A stretch of DNA of 64,000 bases from Sorghum bicolor (taxonomy: Eukaryota > Streptophyta > Magnoliopsida > Poales > Poaceae). Positions 44,844 through 57,690 of this stretch are shown here, in pieces. Within the stretch, counting starts at the first letter, position 1, and each line of letters begins with the position of its first letter. The stretch covers positions 24,463,317 to 24,527,316 of the forward strand of contig NC_012873.2 of NCBI RefSeq assembly GCF_000003195.3. Reading direction: 5' to 3'. A program made the position numbers and the translations under genes. The notes under the pieces are model-generated. The model saw nothing but the letters and a program-made list of their open reading frames with translations, searched no databases and was not told where the DNA came from.

Positions 44844-47800
44844 TGTAACACTCCTAGTGTTAGCTTGCATGTTAACCATGAGCATTGCATCAACATAGGC
44901 ATCATCATGCTCATTCATAAGCATCCATCATGATCACATGTCATCCCATGTATACCATGTGTGAGTAAATTGCTTGTGTGACTTGAATTGAGTGACTATA
45001 AGGGGTAGCCAATGCAAACAATTGTACATTGTCTTCCAAATTATTTTAATTATGTTTAGAACATCATTTTGAACCAAGTTCATGTTGAAGGTTTTGTCCA
45101 AAAACACCCCTAAGTCATTGTTAACCCTAGAGTAACCTTTTTGACCCCCTAGACCTCTTTTCAAAGATGTTTTATGAAAGTAATGTTAGATACCTTACAT
45201 GTCTTTGACACCTGAAACAAAGTTGTAGAGAATTTCATAAGCTACAAAAGTTATGTTGATGACGTTTTATGAAAAAGCTTAGAACACATCCAAAATTCAC
45301 TCACAAGCCAAAAATCAGGGCTGATTTCACACTTGGCCAAATTTTGCTAAGTCTGGAATCACACAGTTTCGACATAGGGTGATTGGGAGCCTTGTAGATT
45401 GAAATCCAGACCGAGTTAGGCTTTGATCTTGTAATCAAAGTTGTAGAACTCGTGTAGCTCTGTCCAGAGGATCAAATCCCAGCCAAAACCATCGATTGAG
45501 CTGAGAGTAAAACGTTGGCAAAGAACGAGCTTCAGTCACTCGCCAAGGCGACTCAATCGCCTGATTCAGTTCGGACAGAAACTGCCCGCCGCCGTGTGTC
45601 CGGCCACCTGGCAGCCGTATGTCGACGGCGACCCCGCCTGTCAGCTCCCACGGTGTCCCTAAGTCGCCACGCACCGAGTGGACGCCTCAGACGCGCCCTC
45701 CACTCGCTCAACGCTGCTCATTTCGCTCCGCCGTCGCCTCGGTGAGCTCCGCCGCGCTTCGGCGAGCTTCTCCGGCCGTTCCACCGCGTCTCCGGCCAAG
45801 CCAGCCCACCCAGAGCTCCGCCTCGACGTCCTCTACCTCGACGTCCACTCCATTCCCTTAGCCGAGCACCGGTGAGGTCGCATTGCCAACTCCGCCGCGA
45901 GCTCCACCTCGCCGGAGTTCACAGAGATCACCGGCAACGTGGCCAGACCTCTCTGGTTCACCTCTGGCCGTGATTCTTCTTCCTATAGCTTCGCCTTGAG
46001 CCACTCTAGCTCGTCCGCAAACTCTACCGCGTCGCCATTGCCTAGATCCGCCGGCGTAACGCCGCGCAGCGCCGCCGCTACGCCATTCCCGACGGTGAGC
46101 ACCTTAGGGTCCAGTAGAGCGCGGGTAAAGTAGGTCAACAGAGTCGCCTTGATGAGAGGAACACGTAGGTGCCCTTGGATCCGGCAGAGACCTCGTCGTC
46201 GTTGAGCTTTGCCGGCGGCGAGCTTCTCCCCTGTCACTGTCTCACTGACGCGCGGGTCCTGGGTGTCAGCCTCTCCTCTCTCACCCCTCTGATTCACTGT
46301 TTTGTAGAGCCAATGCTATTTTTGTAAAATCCATATCTGGAGTTTTAGAGATCCAAATGAAGTGATTCCAATTTTTCTAGGTTCCATTAGGAGTCTAGTT
46401 TTTAATAAAAATATGAAACATGCCATGTTTTTGTGAAAATTAATAGATATAAATTAATCATGGATTTTCAGGAGGTAATTATATCTTGAAATCTACTGAT
46501 CTGCTGGCCATGCAAATTTAGGGTGTTGTTACTTATGTTATGAATAGGCTCTGATAAATTTATTATGATTTTTGGAAGCCTGGTTGAGAAGTTAAAAATA
46601 ATTCTTGCTTAAATAGGAAATCCTTGTGGTATTTTTAATAAATACGTTATAGCTCCTTTTGTGATGAAACTTGCTGGGTGTTGTACTTATGTGTAGACAA
46701 AGCTAGGAAAAATCTGAAATCTGTTGTTTGACACTTTTTGATGAGGTTTCACATTTATGCCTTGCATGCCTATACTAGCTTGTTATTTTTATACCTCACA
46801 ATATGTATGTGCAAGTGTTCTGAAAATTTTACAGTGATCTTATGTTAGCATAAGTAGCTTGCTGTGAGTTTCTTAGGATTTTTGGAACACTTGAAATGCA
46901 TGTTCATTAAATCACCTTAATAATTAAATAAATGGAAAAGGTGAGGATAGAAATGAGTTTAGACCTTGCCATGAAGTTTTCTGGTGTTTCTTACATATGT
47001 TCTACCTACTGGTGCAATTGGATTGTCCCTTGATACATTCTCAATATGTGCAAAATATTATTTTTGCTATTTATGCCTTTCCAAGAGCATTTCTGTACAG
47101 CTGATAGCAAATGATTAAGAACTATTTGAAGATTATGTTTTCTGGGACACTTGTCTACAACAAACTTGTAGCTAACTTACTGATCTACTTCGTGTCCAAA
47201 TTTCATGACATTTGGTTGAGTAGTTTGAAAGTTATGCATGTTGCAAGTAGCTGCTGCAAAGTGCTTGCTCTCTGGATTTTTCAAAGCAGCCAGCCAACTT
47301 TGTAGGTTTTAGCATATTTCGGTTGGGAATCTGGCTAGGATGTCTAAAAGTGAATTGTAGAAAATTTGTTAAGCTTTCCAGAAAGTATTTACTTACTTGG
47401 TTTGGCCAGCTTATGTTTAAGTTATAGCTGAAACTTGTGACAGGTTGGTCTGTATACTGAAGCTTATGTTTATGCATTTACTTGTTATTCTATGATTCAC
47501 CTACTCTTAGAAGTTTACGCTTATGTTATACTTTGTTTTATGTCCCTTTGGCTCTTCATCATGACATCATGCATCATATGTGCATTCTCTATATTCATCT
47601 CCTTGTCATGCATCCATAGGTTTACCCAAGGGCGTGACAGTGTTGGAGTTCGAGCTGCCGGAGTCGGAAGGACAGCAAGGGGAGCTACCTCAAGGAGCCG
47701 AGGAGGAGGAGGACTTGCCGGAGTGCCCTGACCACCGTCCCTCTACTTACGTCGAAGGCATGCCCCGGAACATTATAAGCCTCCTACTATTTTATTATTT

Positions 47801-49293
47801 GTGTTCAGCTATCAATTGATTATGGTTATATATTGTTGCATTAAGTGGTAGGCGTTGATATGACACCCTTGCTGCATAATGACTACCTTGTCCACCTCAT
47901 ACCTCACCAAAGTAGGTCCAGGATCGAATCAATGCTTAGCCATGCTTAGCTCGGTAGAAGCCGGGTGATTTCCTGTCACCTGCGAGAGTTAGGTGGATGA
48001 TGATCACGGTTGGCTATATTTGCTATCGTGGAAATAACCATGTATTAACAATGAACTTGAGACCGGGTGGGATGACGATAGTGCAGCAACAAGGCATGGA
48101 GGTCTTGGGTGTGAATCTATCCCCGTCTGTGTCTTTAAGGACCGAATCGCTGTACGTCCCCGTGTCATGTTGAACGCATGCCTGTCACTTAGTTGGCCGG
48201 ATAAGTCGTTCCGACCGCGAAGCCTACGAGTGCAACTCCGGCCGGATACCCCGATCTGGTTAAAGTGCGCACCCCGGTTGGTAGTAAGGATGTGCGGGGA
48301 GTCAATGGCGTAAGACCGAGGTGTCAGGTTAGAGTCCTGACCCTGGCAGATTGACGGTCCCTGGGGGTGCGGCACCGTACGGACCCGCGAATTGGTCCGG
48401 AGTTGTGCTAAAGGTGATCCGAGCTGCCATCATGAAGTATGCTTGGGTGAGTGTTAGGAATACCCCTCCAGTTGGATAGGAATCGATTCGAATCGCCGTC
48501 TCTCCCGGATAGTGAGAACTTGACTTGGGCAGCGGCAACGTAGAATTCACTAAATAAACTTAATGGTTATGATGAGAATGATGATAGCTATGTGAAAATC
48601 TGGATATGGTTATTATTGTAATGCTTAAATACACAAGTGTATGCTTAGAACAGGTGCTAATCTAGTGGATAGTTGCTAAGTAATGAACTTGCTGCTGAAA
48701 TATGATAAATGAGTTACTTACAACAAAGGCTTTTATGCAAAAGGTGAGTCAAACCAGTCCACAAAGATCAGCCTTGCATACTCCTTGGTGTCACTTTATT
48801 TTGATTTATGACGGGTAAGTCTAGCTGAGTACATTCTCGTACTCAAGGTTTTATTTACCCCTGTTGCAGATGATGTCGTTTACCACGGCTACTGTGCTAA
48901 ATGTCATCACCCGGCTGCTTATGATGAATAGATCATGGGCGTGATCACCTCCTTTATCTTCAGTTGCGCTTTTGTAGGGACTTGACGATGGAACTGGCAT
49001 GTATTATAAACTGAGTTGGTGTTGTTTCAAAACTACTTTGTTTCCGCTACTGCTATGGTTTGTAATAACCACTTAAAACTCTGATGTGATGTAAAACCAT
49101 GTTCTGTGATGAATGTTGTAATCTGTGATGGTGATGCTTGATCATGTACGATCTTGGTTGTATGTTGGTTGAATCGAGGTCTTTTGAGATTTCGTCGGAC
49201 TACCGGGTTTATATGGGTTCAAGTCCATTGGCTCGACTGCCTTCGTGGTCGCTAATTCACTTGAATTCTTATAAATTGGACGGTTCTGTTACA
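44844..49293 (+). repeat. Element E 3' LTR (4.45 kb)
   Basis: The direct copy of 33692-38201, with the same ends and the same GC-rich block (45520-46300). ORFs inside it are LTR shadows with no domain. Confidence 0.93.
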
Positions 49294-49298
49294 CTGGA
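49294..49298. repeat. Target-site duplication of element E, right copy (CTGGA)
   Basis: It directly follows the TGTTACA end of E and equals 33687-33691. Confidence 0.92.
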
Positions 49299-49460
49299 TC
49301 ACCTCTCTGAGTAATTAGGCCTCTGTTGATTCCAACCTTGATGTTGTTGAGGACGGTTGTAGTAGTAGTTGTTATTGTTGTTGATGTAGTTCATGTCCTC
49401 AAGCATCTCAGGGCAGTGATTGCCTGAGCGTCCAGTATCTCCAGTGTGTTTGTGCACGTA
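49299..49460 (-). pseudogene. Element C zinc-knuckle remnant
   Basis: The minus strand keeps the region of the H zinc knuckle (GNHCPEMLED) and the Asn/Tyr-rich linker. About 365 bases present in H between this linker and the first protease are missing. There is no intact frame. Confidence 0.65.
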
Positions 49461-51119
49461 GATCTTGGTCCTTCACTTCGTGGAGTCTGGGAGTTGTAAA
49501 ATTCCTTCACGTTTCTCAAAATGTGCCCTGCTCATAGAAACAAGTCAGAGATCAAGTGCATGGGCTCTGTTGGTGCAAAACACCAACAGAACCAAAAGTG
49601 TATTTGTTCTTCTCTAACCTTAAGCATAGTGAGCAAGACAAAGTTGATGGATAATAAGATCATGAGTGTAGTATTTAAAACATTTATCAGATCAGATGGC
49701 TCAACCTAATGGAAAGATAATCTATCTATATTTATGTTTTGTTTATATCTTCTAAAGATTGAATGTGCAACATATTAGCTTATATGATTGGGAGTGTGAG
49801 ATCACGAAGGTAGTACTAAGAACAAAGATTAAATGACTAAACATGTTGAATTAATTGAGTTGGATAATTTGGAATTACAGATCATACATGTTTGTCTCTT
49901 TATTTTATGTGAACGCCAGAACCAAGGAGAAGCTTATAAAAGTGATAGTTAAGTACCTTAAAATGTTACCTTACTTGAAGAGTGACGGTACACTATCACC
50001 TTGTAGAAGCTTTCCTTTCTTAGCGGTTGTGCATCGTGTTTGTGGCACCCTCCATGAATCATCTCTTATGAGCTACGTCTTTCTTGTGAAAATTGTTAAA
50101 CTTCATGTGTCACTTTCTTCATCTCCAATGTGAGTTTATCTCAGGACTTCCCAGGTTGATATTGAAAGTTTTCCTGCCGGGGTTAGTCCAACAAAATATA
50201 CCAATATCTACTCAAGCAGTTTTTAGTTCAGTAACCAAACTAGACTCCATGTCTAATCAGATTAAGGAAAGCTATTTAACCTAAGCACCATGCTTAATTT
50301 AAATGCCAATGGAAGTATGTCGAGTACTTCCAAACCAACACTTGCTAGTAGATAGACAAAGGTAGCATGACAGCATTTATAGAGATCTACTCAAGTGGAG
50401 ATGAAGTAGTGTGATTAGTACTTAACAAATTGAGCATCTCTCAAAGGTAGGGATAACCAACATAGCAACATGGCAAAGGATGTTTTTATGTAAAGTACTC
50501 CCCCAAGCTTGAATTTTGCAAAATTCAAGTTTGGATGAATTTAATTCAATGTTGTATGATGGTTGGTTGGACATACCTTGTGCTTGTCATTCATCCGATC
50601 TTCTTGCTCCAATCCTAGAAAGGTTAGTGGCAAGAATACCCGAAGGAATATTTCTACAATTATCTTTATATGCTCAATACACAAGGCAATGTTGCAAATA
50701 ATTAGAAGTTCATGTTACGATCTGATATGTGCTTGTTTAAGGACGCTTAGCTTGTCCTTGGGAAACCATCAATCAACTCAACGAGATCTGCAATATTTAT
50801 TATAGACATATGCATCGATAACCACTCTTTTAAAGTTTTTATAAATAGAAAGGAAGAGGGGATTGGAGATCTCAAATGTGGTAAGGTTGGAGAAACCAAT
50901 TGTTTGGGAAGATGTTGTATATGAGCATGGAGTAAACGAAGTGGCTATGAAATAAATTCCATGCTCATTAATGTTATCTTTGTCTCCAATCTCCAAGGAT
51001 GATTTTTCATGAATACTTAAAATTCCTCAAGGATTGTCTCTCAAGTTTGTTTTCTCTATCCATTCAATGGTGATAGCACATGGATTTATAATGCCCTCTA
51101 GCCATCGATGTTGCTCTTC
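49461..51119 (-). other. Element C noncoding interior
   Basis: AT-rich. Parts match D (49960-50970 with 53054-54150), including a perfect 22-base palindrome at 50508-50529. ORFs on both strands are short and without domain. Confidence 0.65.
50508..50529. repeat. Perfect 22-bp palindrome, element C copy
   Basis: CTTGAATTTTGC and its exact complement GCAAAATTCAAG overlap to form a 22-base palindrome. The same palindrome occurs in D at 53638-53659, after CCCCAAG in both. Confidence 0.85.
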
Positions 51120-51704
51120 TCAATCCTCCTTCTTATGCATGGGACGTCTAGAGAGATTCATAGGATTATCGGGAGGTTCAAGAGAAAGAGCATAGTAGAA
51201 ATTATTAAGCTCAAGGATGGGTTGGATAGCCGAATTATGGGATTGAAATGTTTGGAAATCGGCTATTGAAACTTCCTTTCCTCGTCTGGGAGATGATTCC
51301 TTCTCTATTTCTAAGATTTTTCTATGAAGACTAGTACAAGAAGGATGTCCACGAATGAAGACATACCTTGCTTTACTAATAGATAAAGAAAGAAAGACTC
51401 TACCAAAGGGTATATGATTAAGACCAGTGTGAAAATATTGAGAAAAAACATGGTCTTGTAGGGCTAGGTCTAAACCAGAATTTATAGAAAGATTAACAGA
51501 TTCCCTATGTGTAGCTAAAAGTGCATTATCTTCTTGATTAAAAGATAGGACCTTAGCTATAGAAAAGTGTTGGTTTTGACCTATTGCAATCAACTCCAGA
51601 CAAAAATCATAATTAGGGGCAGGACTTGTTCACTCCCATGGTCTATGGCTGGTCTCCGAAGGTGCAAAAAATTTAATAATAGGTATGGAATTTGCATTAT
51701 CCAT
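51120..51704 (-). pseudogene. Element C worn gag
   Basis: It starts MDNANSIP at 51704, like the MENQNS start of B gag. It has a stop about 25 codons in (near 51630), then the frame 51593-51120. Phrases such as AKVLSFNQEDNALLATHRES follow B's gag (LRLEVLSFKQKDNETLGK), but the LFPFSLxGxAxQW capsid core is gone. The tail is unrelated to known domains. It is probably kept only as part of the RNA leader. Confidence 0.6.
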
Positions 51705-51798
51705 AAAGATAAAAATAAAAAGATAAAAGTATAAAAGTATAAAATGATAATACAAGATAATAGCAAGACTTAAAGTTATCTCAGCAAACCGTCTTTCT

Positions 51799-51815
51799 CC
51801 CCGGCAACGGCGCCA
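51799..51815 (-). other. Element C primer binding site
   Basis: On the minus strand it reads TGGCGCCGTTGCCGGGG, the tRNA-Asp type, eight bases inside the LTR. Confidence 0.88.
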
Positions 51816-51823
51816 GAAATGCT

Positions 51824-53053
51824 TGTTGATATTTGGTAACGCAATCAGAAAATGATCCGCAAGCGCACGGATATCGGTGAGCATTTCACCCGAGAGGTTT
51901 TCCAGAGTATCGTATTTATATTTTTACCACTGGGAGAAAGGGTGCATCTGACTAACAAAATCTATTGCTACTATCCCTTTAGGCTATAAAGAATGTTTCT
52001 CGATGTGAGTGATGTATAGAGAAGACTGCAACCGTAGTCTCGTTCTAACCTTAGTAAGGATGATCTACTATTCTATTAGGGAAGCTTACGGAATCTAGAC
52101 ACCACAAAGGATGTTCGACCCGCACCTATAAACCTACCCGTCCTGCTAACAAGATATGGTCTGCAAAGGTAACTCGGAAATGTCACGTTCCTCGCTACTA
52201 CCATGGTCCAGCTAGTCAGGGGATATCTATGAGTACCCTAGCCTAAACACCACGTTTACGCTAGCAATGATTACTCTAATACTCAACCGGAAGAGGATTA
52301 AAGTAAACTCATAAACCAAAGAACAATAAAACAAGAACTTACTAGAATTAGAAGTTGAATTACTGAAGAATCTTAGAAGCAAGCCTCGGGTTTGGAGACT
52401 TGATCCCACAGGTACAACTCGGAGTAGACACCGACAGGCCGGCCTTCCTCTGATCTACACCTCCACTCTATCTCTCTCAATCTAGTAGAAACTAGAAGAT
52501 CTATTTCTACTTTACATTGGATGCTAAGCCTAAAAAGAAATATTATTTAGAGAAGAGGTTTTCCTTTGAGGGCACCCCTCAGCTCTATGATAACTTCTTG
52601 TCTCCTCCAGGGGCCAGGGGGGTCTCCTTATATAGTCCTCCTCCTCTATGCGTTTTTGGGTCGGTAGGCGATGTGGTACTATGTTATCCTTGATCATTTA
52701 GGTCGGTGGAACATCGTGTGCGAAGAGAGTCCCGAACGGAGTCCAAGACAGGGCGGGCGCCCAGGGAAAGAGGGCGGGCGCCCTGGGCCTGGCCCCTTTC
52801 GGCCTCTGCTTTCTTCCCGTGGCTTCTATAGTCTTCTAGATGGTAGAAAATTACGCGGTGCGTTGATATCTTTATGTAATCCTGACATGTGGGCCTTTGT
52901 TTCGTATTTCCTGATAACCCCTTGCAGAAATAGAAAAACACCAAAACTCGTGGAATTCTGTCAGATAAAACCCTAAGTCTGGGTGTTGGTTGCAATTGGA
53001 TCCTTTTCTTTATTTATTTGATGATTACATTTGGTACTGAAGGACCGTCAAAA
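51824..53053 (-). repeat. Element C 5' LTR
   Basis: The direct copy of 29603-30831, with about 36 differences counted by eye. The GC modules are at 52751-52762 and 52772-52783. The TATA box (minus) is at 52627-52635. Confidence 0.92.
52627..52635 (-). promoter_or_regulatory. TATA box of element C 5' LTR
   Basis: The minus strand reads CTATATAAG, about 117 bases downstream of the nearest GC module, as in B. Confidence 0.62.
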
Positions 53054-53058
53054 GTTAC
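53054..53058. repeat. Target-site duplication of element C, right copy (GTTAC)
   Basis: It equals 29598-29602 and is followed by sequence that continues D. Confidence 0.88.
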
Positions 53059-54261
53059 ATTACTTGAAGAGTGATGGTACAGTATCACCTTGTGGACGCT
53101 TTCCTTTCTTAGCAGTTATGCATCGTGTTTGTGCACCGTCCATGGATCATCTCTTGTGAGGTATGCCTTCCTTATGTAAATTGTTAAACTTCATGTGTCT
53201 CTCTCTTTGTCTCCAATGTGGGTTTATCTCAAGACTTCCTAGGTCGATATTGAAAGTTTTCCTGCAGGGGTTAGTCCAACAAAATATCCAATATCTACTA
53301 TAGCATACTATCGGCTCAAAAATCAACCTAGACACCATGTCTAATTTGATTTAGGAGGGCATTTTACCCTAAGCACCATGCTTAACTTAAAGTTCCTTGG
53401 AAGTAAGATCATCATTCCTGAACTAAGCACGATGCTTAATTAAGAGATAAATGAAACAACTCCAAACCTAGACATATACTAAAGCAAATAAAGGTAGCAT
53501 GAGAGCATTTGTAGAGATCTACTCAAGTGGAGATGTAGTGTGATTAGTATTTAACAAATTGAGCATGTCCCAAAGGTAGGGATAACCAACATAGCAACAT
53601 GGCAAAGGATGTTTTTTATGTAAAGTACTCCCCCAAGCTTGAATTTTGCAAAATTCAAGTTTGGATGGATTTAATTCAATGTTGTTTGATGATTGGTTGG
53701 ACATACCTGTGCTTGTCATTCATCCGATCTTCTTGCTCCAATCCTGGAAAGGTTAGTGACAAGAATACCTGAAGGAATTTTTTACAATTATCCTTATATG
53801 CTCAATACACAAGCTAATATTGCAAATAATTAAAAGATCATGTTACGATCTGATCAGTGCTTATTTTAGGACACTAAGCTTGTCATTGGGAAACCATCAA
53901 TTTATGTCAGTGAAGTGGTTTCCCCTCCAACGCTGACCTATATCAAGATCAACCTAACTAGATATGCAATATTTATTATAGACATATGCATCGACAACCG
54001 CCCTTTTATAGTTTTCATAAATAGAAAGGAAGAGGGGGTTGGAGATCTCGAATGTGGTGATGTTGGAGAGACCAATGGATTGGGAAGATGTTACATATAA
54101 GCATGGAGTAAATGAAGTGGCTATGAAATAAATTCCATGCTCATTAATGTTTGGAGTGAAATCCATGTGGTGTGGTGAAAATGCTAAGGTGAGTGTGGTA
54201 AAAAACGGAAAAGAAAAAGGATGCACGTACGACTTGGTTCGAAACTAGCACAGCTACCGTT
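53059..54261 (-). other. Element D noncoding interior
   Basis: AT-rich and matching C at 49970-50970. It includes the palindrome at 53638-53659. No gag frame is seen and I see no gene. Confidence 0.68.
53638..53659. repeat. Perfect 22-bp palindrome, element D copy
   Basis: Same 22 bases as 50508-50529, unchanged although flanks differ at several places. Confidence 0.85.
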
Positions 54262-54278
54262 CCCCGGCAATGGTGCCA
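54262..54278 (-). other. Element D primer binding site
   Basis: On the minus strand it reads TGGCACCATTGCCGGGG, one base off the B form. Confidence 0.82.
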
Positions 54279-54285
54279 GAAAGCT

Positions 54286-55499
54286 TGTTCGGTATTTTAA
54301 ACGCAAACAGAAAAATCCGCAAGCGCACGGATACCGATGTAGCCTTCACCCGGGAGTATTCCAGAGTATCGATTTTCCAAAGGGAACGTGAGTGTACTAA
54401 TTAAGATCCAAGGTCGCCCAAGGATAACTATATAATTATTTTTGGTGGGAAGAGAGGAAGTTTCCTGAGAGTTCTCTAGTTGATCTAAGAATCAAGAATT
54501 ACTTCAAAGATTATTTATTTCGGGACATCAGAACACTAACCACGGAAAGAGATGACAAGGGGGCTAGGAAGCTCTGACTACGGTCCTACAAACACCGATC
54601 CGAACGAGGTGGAATACGTCGACCGTTCGGGCTGTCACTACCCTAGGGCTACCACAACAACGCAGGATTGGGTGCAATTCCAGGTAATTGCAAGACTAAA
54701 CACCACGTCTAATCTATTAATTACTACTCTAGCGTTATAAAGACTAGAGCACTTGACGCAAGCGGGAATCCAATAAATAACTTGAATGTAAATAAAACTA
54801 ATTAAAAACTCAGGAACTATGAATTGAAGAACCTGGAGAACGATGAAGAACGAAGCAGTTGCTGCAAAAGTACAATGTTGAGGAAGATCCGACAGATCCG
54901 GCTCCTCCTCCGCTCTCCTCTTCTATCTCCCTATTTTCTAGATTACAACTAGAACTAAATAGAACTAGAACTAGAGGAACTAGAACTAGAACTAGAGGAA
55001 CTAGAGGGTTCCTCTCTACTTGGATGAAGAATTGAAACCCTAGCTTTGATTCTATAGAAGAGGTATAATCTCTAGGGGCCATGGGGCCATGCTTATATAG
55101 TCTTTTCAGATGAATCTGGGTCGTCGGATCAAACCGACATTGATTGAACGGTTATCCTTGATCCTTTAGGTCGGTGGAGCGTGATCTACGAGACGGGTCC
55201 GAATTGGACACTATAGGAGGGCGGGCGCCCTGGGCTAGGCCCCGTTCTGCCTCCACTTTGTTCCCGTGGCTTCTTGAGTCTTCTAGATGATAGAAAATTG
55301 CACGACACGTTAATATCTCTATGTAAACCCGACGTGTGGGCCTTTCCTCCGTATTTCCTGATAACCCCCTACAGAAATAGACAAACACCAAAACTCGTGG
55401 AATTCTGTCAGATAAAACCCTAAGTCTGGGTGTTAGTTGCATTAGATCCTTTTCCATGATTAGTTGATGGTTAAATGTGAGCATTAAGGACCGTCAACA
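54286..55499 (-). repeat. Element D 5' LTR
   Basis: TGTTCGG at 54286 and GTCAACA ending 55499. The 3' half matches the LTRs of B, C and H; the 5' half differs, apart from the CGCAAGCGCACGGAT block. One GC module lies near 55220-55230, and the TATA box (minus) at 55092-55100. Confidence 0.85.
54943..55010. repeat. Imperfect (AGAACT)n minisatellite in element D LTR
   Basis: Repeated AGAACT/AGAGGAACT units. They give a Val/Leu-rich chance ORF on the minus strand. Confidence 0.8.
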
Positions 55500-56365
55500 G
55501 ACTTGCGAACTCCCGTCTTCACATTTGACTTCTTCTATGGCAGCCTATACCTGGTCACAACATTGGGCGGGCGATAGGCCGGTTTACTTGTCATCGGAGC
55601 CTTGGACTGCGAAGCACCTGCCTCATAGGCCCTCTTGTGGTTCTTGGATGCCACATAAACAGCATTGGAGTTCTCCAGGGTCAACGCATCACTCACAAAC
55701 TCATTGAAGGTGGTACTCTTGTTACCAGCCATGTTCTTGGACAGTTTGGGTCCGAGTCCTCTCTTGAAACAAGCAAGCTTCTTGACCTCAGTATCAACAA
55801 ACTCAGGAGCATAGCGAGACAGGTTATTAAAAGCATGAAGATACTCAGTCAAACTTTTAGTGCCCTGAGTCAGGCTCATGAACTCGGTATGCTTAATAGT
55901 CATTCAGCCCTGCGGAATATAAGTGTTCCTAAAAGCAGTTTTGAACTGATCCTAGGTTACAATAGCATTGGCAGGCAAGCTGGTCCTATAGTGACTCCAC
56001 CAGACGCCTGCTTTGCCTTACAACTGGTGTGCTGCATACTCTGCCTTCAATTCTTCCATCACCCTCAACAAGCAAAACTTCTGCTCGAGAGTGTTAAGCC
56101 ATTCATCAGCTTCCAGAGGTTCCACGACCTCCTTAAAAAGCAGCGGCTTTGTGTCCTGGAAATCCTTGAAGCTGCTATATTGATTTGCTTCTCCGCCTTG
56201 GCGGGCATGGCGACCACCCCGGTTCTGCTGTGCCATAGTTTGCATAGCTTCATTGAGCATCCGCTGGCCCTCAACAAGAGTTGCTAGGAGCTCAGTAGGC
56301 GTAGGCGGGGGAGGAGGTGGTGGTGGCGGCATCTCATTGTGACCGGAGCGAGTATTGCGAGCCAT
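55500..56365 (-). pseudogene. Element K gag, three stops, cut by D
   Basis: It starts MARNTRSGHNEM at 56365, directly after TGTGCAG. One frame runs to the D insertion, with stops TAA (56020-56018), TAG (55954-55952) and TGA (55906-55904). Capsid motifs match [33 protein letters not shown]. The D insertion falls before the zinc knuckle. Confidence 0.87.
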
Positions 56366-56767
56366 CTGCACAAGGCATAACAAGTGACCGTTTAGGATAA
56401 CAGATATAATTGCCATGAATCTCGATTGCTGCCATACGGAATTTAATGAAGTGAATTCACATAATACAAGGCACAATAATCCATGTACAACAAGGGAATA
56501 TCATCCACGGCACTGGTTATTCTTGCGATCATTGACAACCACAATTCTCATGGATTAAAGACATTGCTGGAAATTATTTAACCTCAACATAACCATGTAG
56601 CATCACAAATAAGTACATATGGTTACATAGAGTCATTGCCACAACTTAAGTCTTACAGGATAGGGGCATCATGGCCAAATACATGGTGTCTTAGTGGAAA
56701 TTCACATTACATGTCTGTTACACAAAGAGATGGAAACTGATACAAGAGCATGGAAATCATTGCTAGG
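56366..56767 (-). other. Spacer between pre-gag ORF and gag in element K
   Basis: About 400 bases matching 40053-40450 of E. No ORF. It ends with the same TTGTGCAG acceptor-like run before gag. Confidence 0.6.
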
Positions 56768-57690
56768 CTACATATCTTCCTCAGATTCTCCATTAGAAAT
56801 GATGCCATCATCCTGATATTCCTCACTGGGGGCTTCTTCATGATTAAAGGGAACAGGGTGTGGGATAGGATTTATAATATTATTTAGGCGATGGACATCT
56901 AGCTGTAGCTCAGCAATCCTAGTGATAAGCTCTTCCTCTCTAATCTCAGCATGGAACAAAGCTCTAACTCTAGCAGCTTCTCTATTTTTAGCCAAGCGCA
57001 TAGCCTCATCTCGCTCTCTAGTCATTTGCATCATGCGGGCTTGTGCCTCATTGCGCTCTCTAACTGCATTTTCAACTTGGTTGCGACGGGCTTGCAAAGC
57101 GGTATGATAGTTATGAATTTCAGCTTGTGCATCGCTAAATGCCTTGCGGTGCTTGCGCACGCGCTTGCGTAGTTTGCACTGTCCAACTAGAGCTTGCTGG
57201 AGCGCTAGCATGGCTTCTATGTAGGTGTCTTGGCGTACATAGTACAGCTTAAGTACCGCCAGCATGGCACTCATAGCAGGGCTAGAGCTATATCTTAGTA
57301 TGGTTTCTCTCATATCTAGAGGCTCAGTTCCTATCTCGGACACAAAAGTGTCAGTCACACTCACTCTAGGAAATGATCCAGCTGGGCCATTAATTTGCTC
57401 ATCCCCATAGACTTGGCATATTTCCAACAGCACTTCTAAAGCTGCTACTTGGGCACCCTCCCAGGGAGTTTGACCATCGGACTCTACTATCCATCCTAGC
57501 CACTGTGGGTTGTTTGGACAAGGGGGAACTGTAATTTGGAGTCTACCCAAGCTAAAGATCCTGCATGCTCGGCCTCTGTCCAAGTGTACTGAGGTGGTTC
57601 CTCATATCCCACTGAACTCAGCACCCTCCACAACAAAGTAGGAGTGCGAAACATGTCCAGAAAAGTCTCACTTGCATGTGCGGCTGTCAT
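56768..57690 (-). pseudogene. Pre-gag ORF of element K, one frameshift
   Basis: A close copy of the E pre-gag ORF. It starts MTAAHASETFLDMF at 57690, right after TTTCCTATAG. A one-base loss near 57540 splits it into 57690-57496 and 57583-56768. The coiled coil, NIINPIPHP segment and acidic tail are kept. Confidence 0.82.

Larger units (their letters stand above)
33692..49293 (+). mobile_element. Element E: complete Tekay/Del-type chromovirus
   Basis: A 15.6-kb element with 4.5-kb LTRs (33692-38201 and 44844-49293), TGTAACA/TGTTACA ends and target duplication CTGGA. Order: LTR, primer site, leader, pre-gag ORF, gag, protease-RT-RNase H, integrase with chromodomain-like tail, polypurine tract, LTR. 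Gag has one stop and one frameshift, and pol has one stop, so this copy is not autonomous now. The pre-gag ORF is intact. It is inserted in element C. Confidence 0.95.
29603..53053 (-). mobile_element. Element C: non-autonomous H-type element, split by E
   Basis: LTRs are 29603-30831 and 51824-53053 (about 3 percent different). The primer site is at 51799-51815 and the target duplication is GTTAC. Without E, the interior is about 5.4 kb: a worn gag (51704-51120), noncoding sequence, a zinc-knuckle remnant, two retropepsin regions and 3' noncoding sequence. There is no RT or integrase. It is inserted in D, a related element. The right LTR's last bases read CAAAA where the left LTR has CAACA. 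Confidence 0.9.
53054..55499 (-). mobile_element. Element D, right piece with primer site and 5' LTR
   Basis: It continues 28815-29602 after removal of C. It has a noncoding interior (53059-54261), primer site (54262-54278) and LTR (54286-55499). The part homologous to gag in B and C is missing: similarity to C ends near 54150. It is inserted in K's gag at 55500. Confidence 0.87.
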
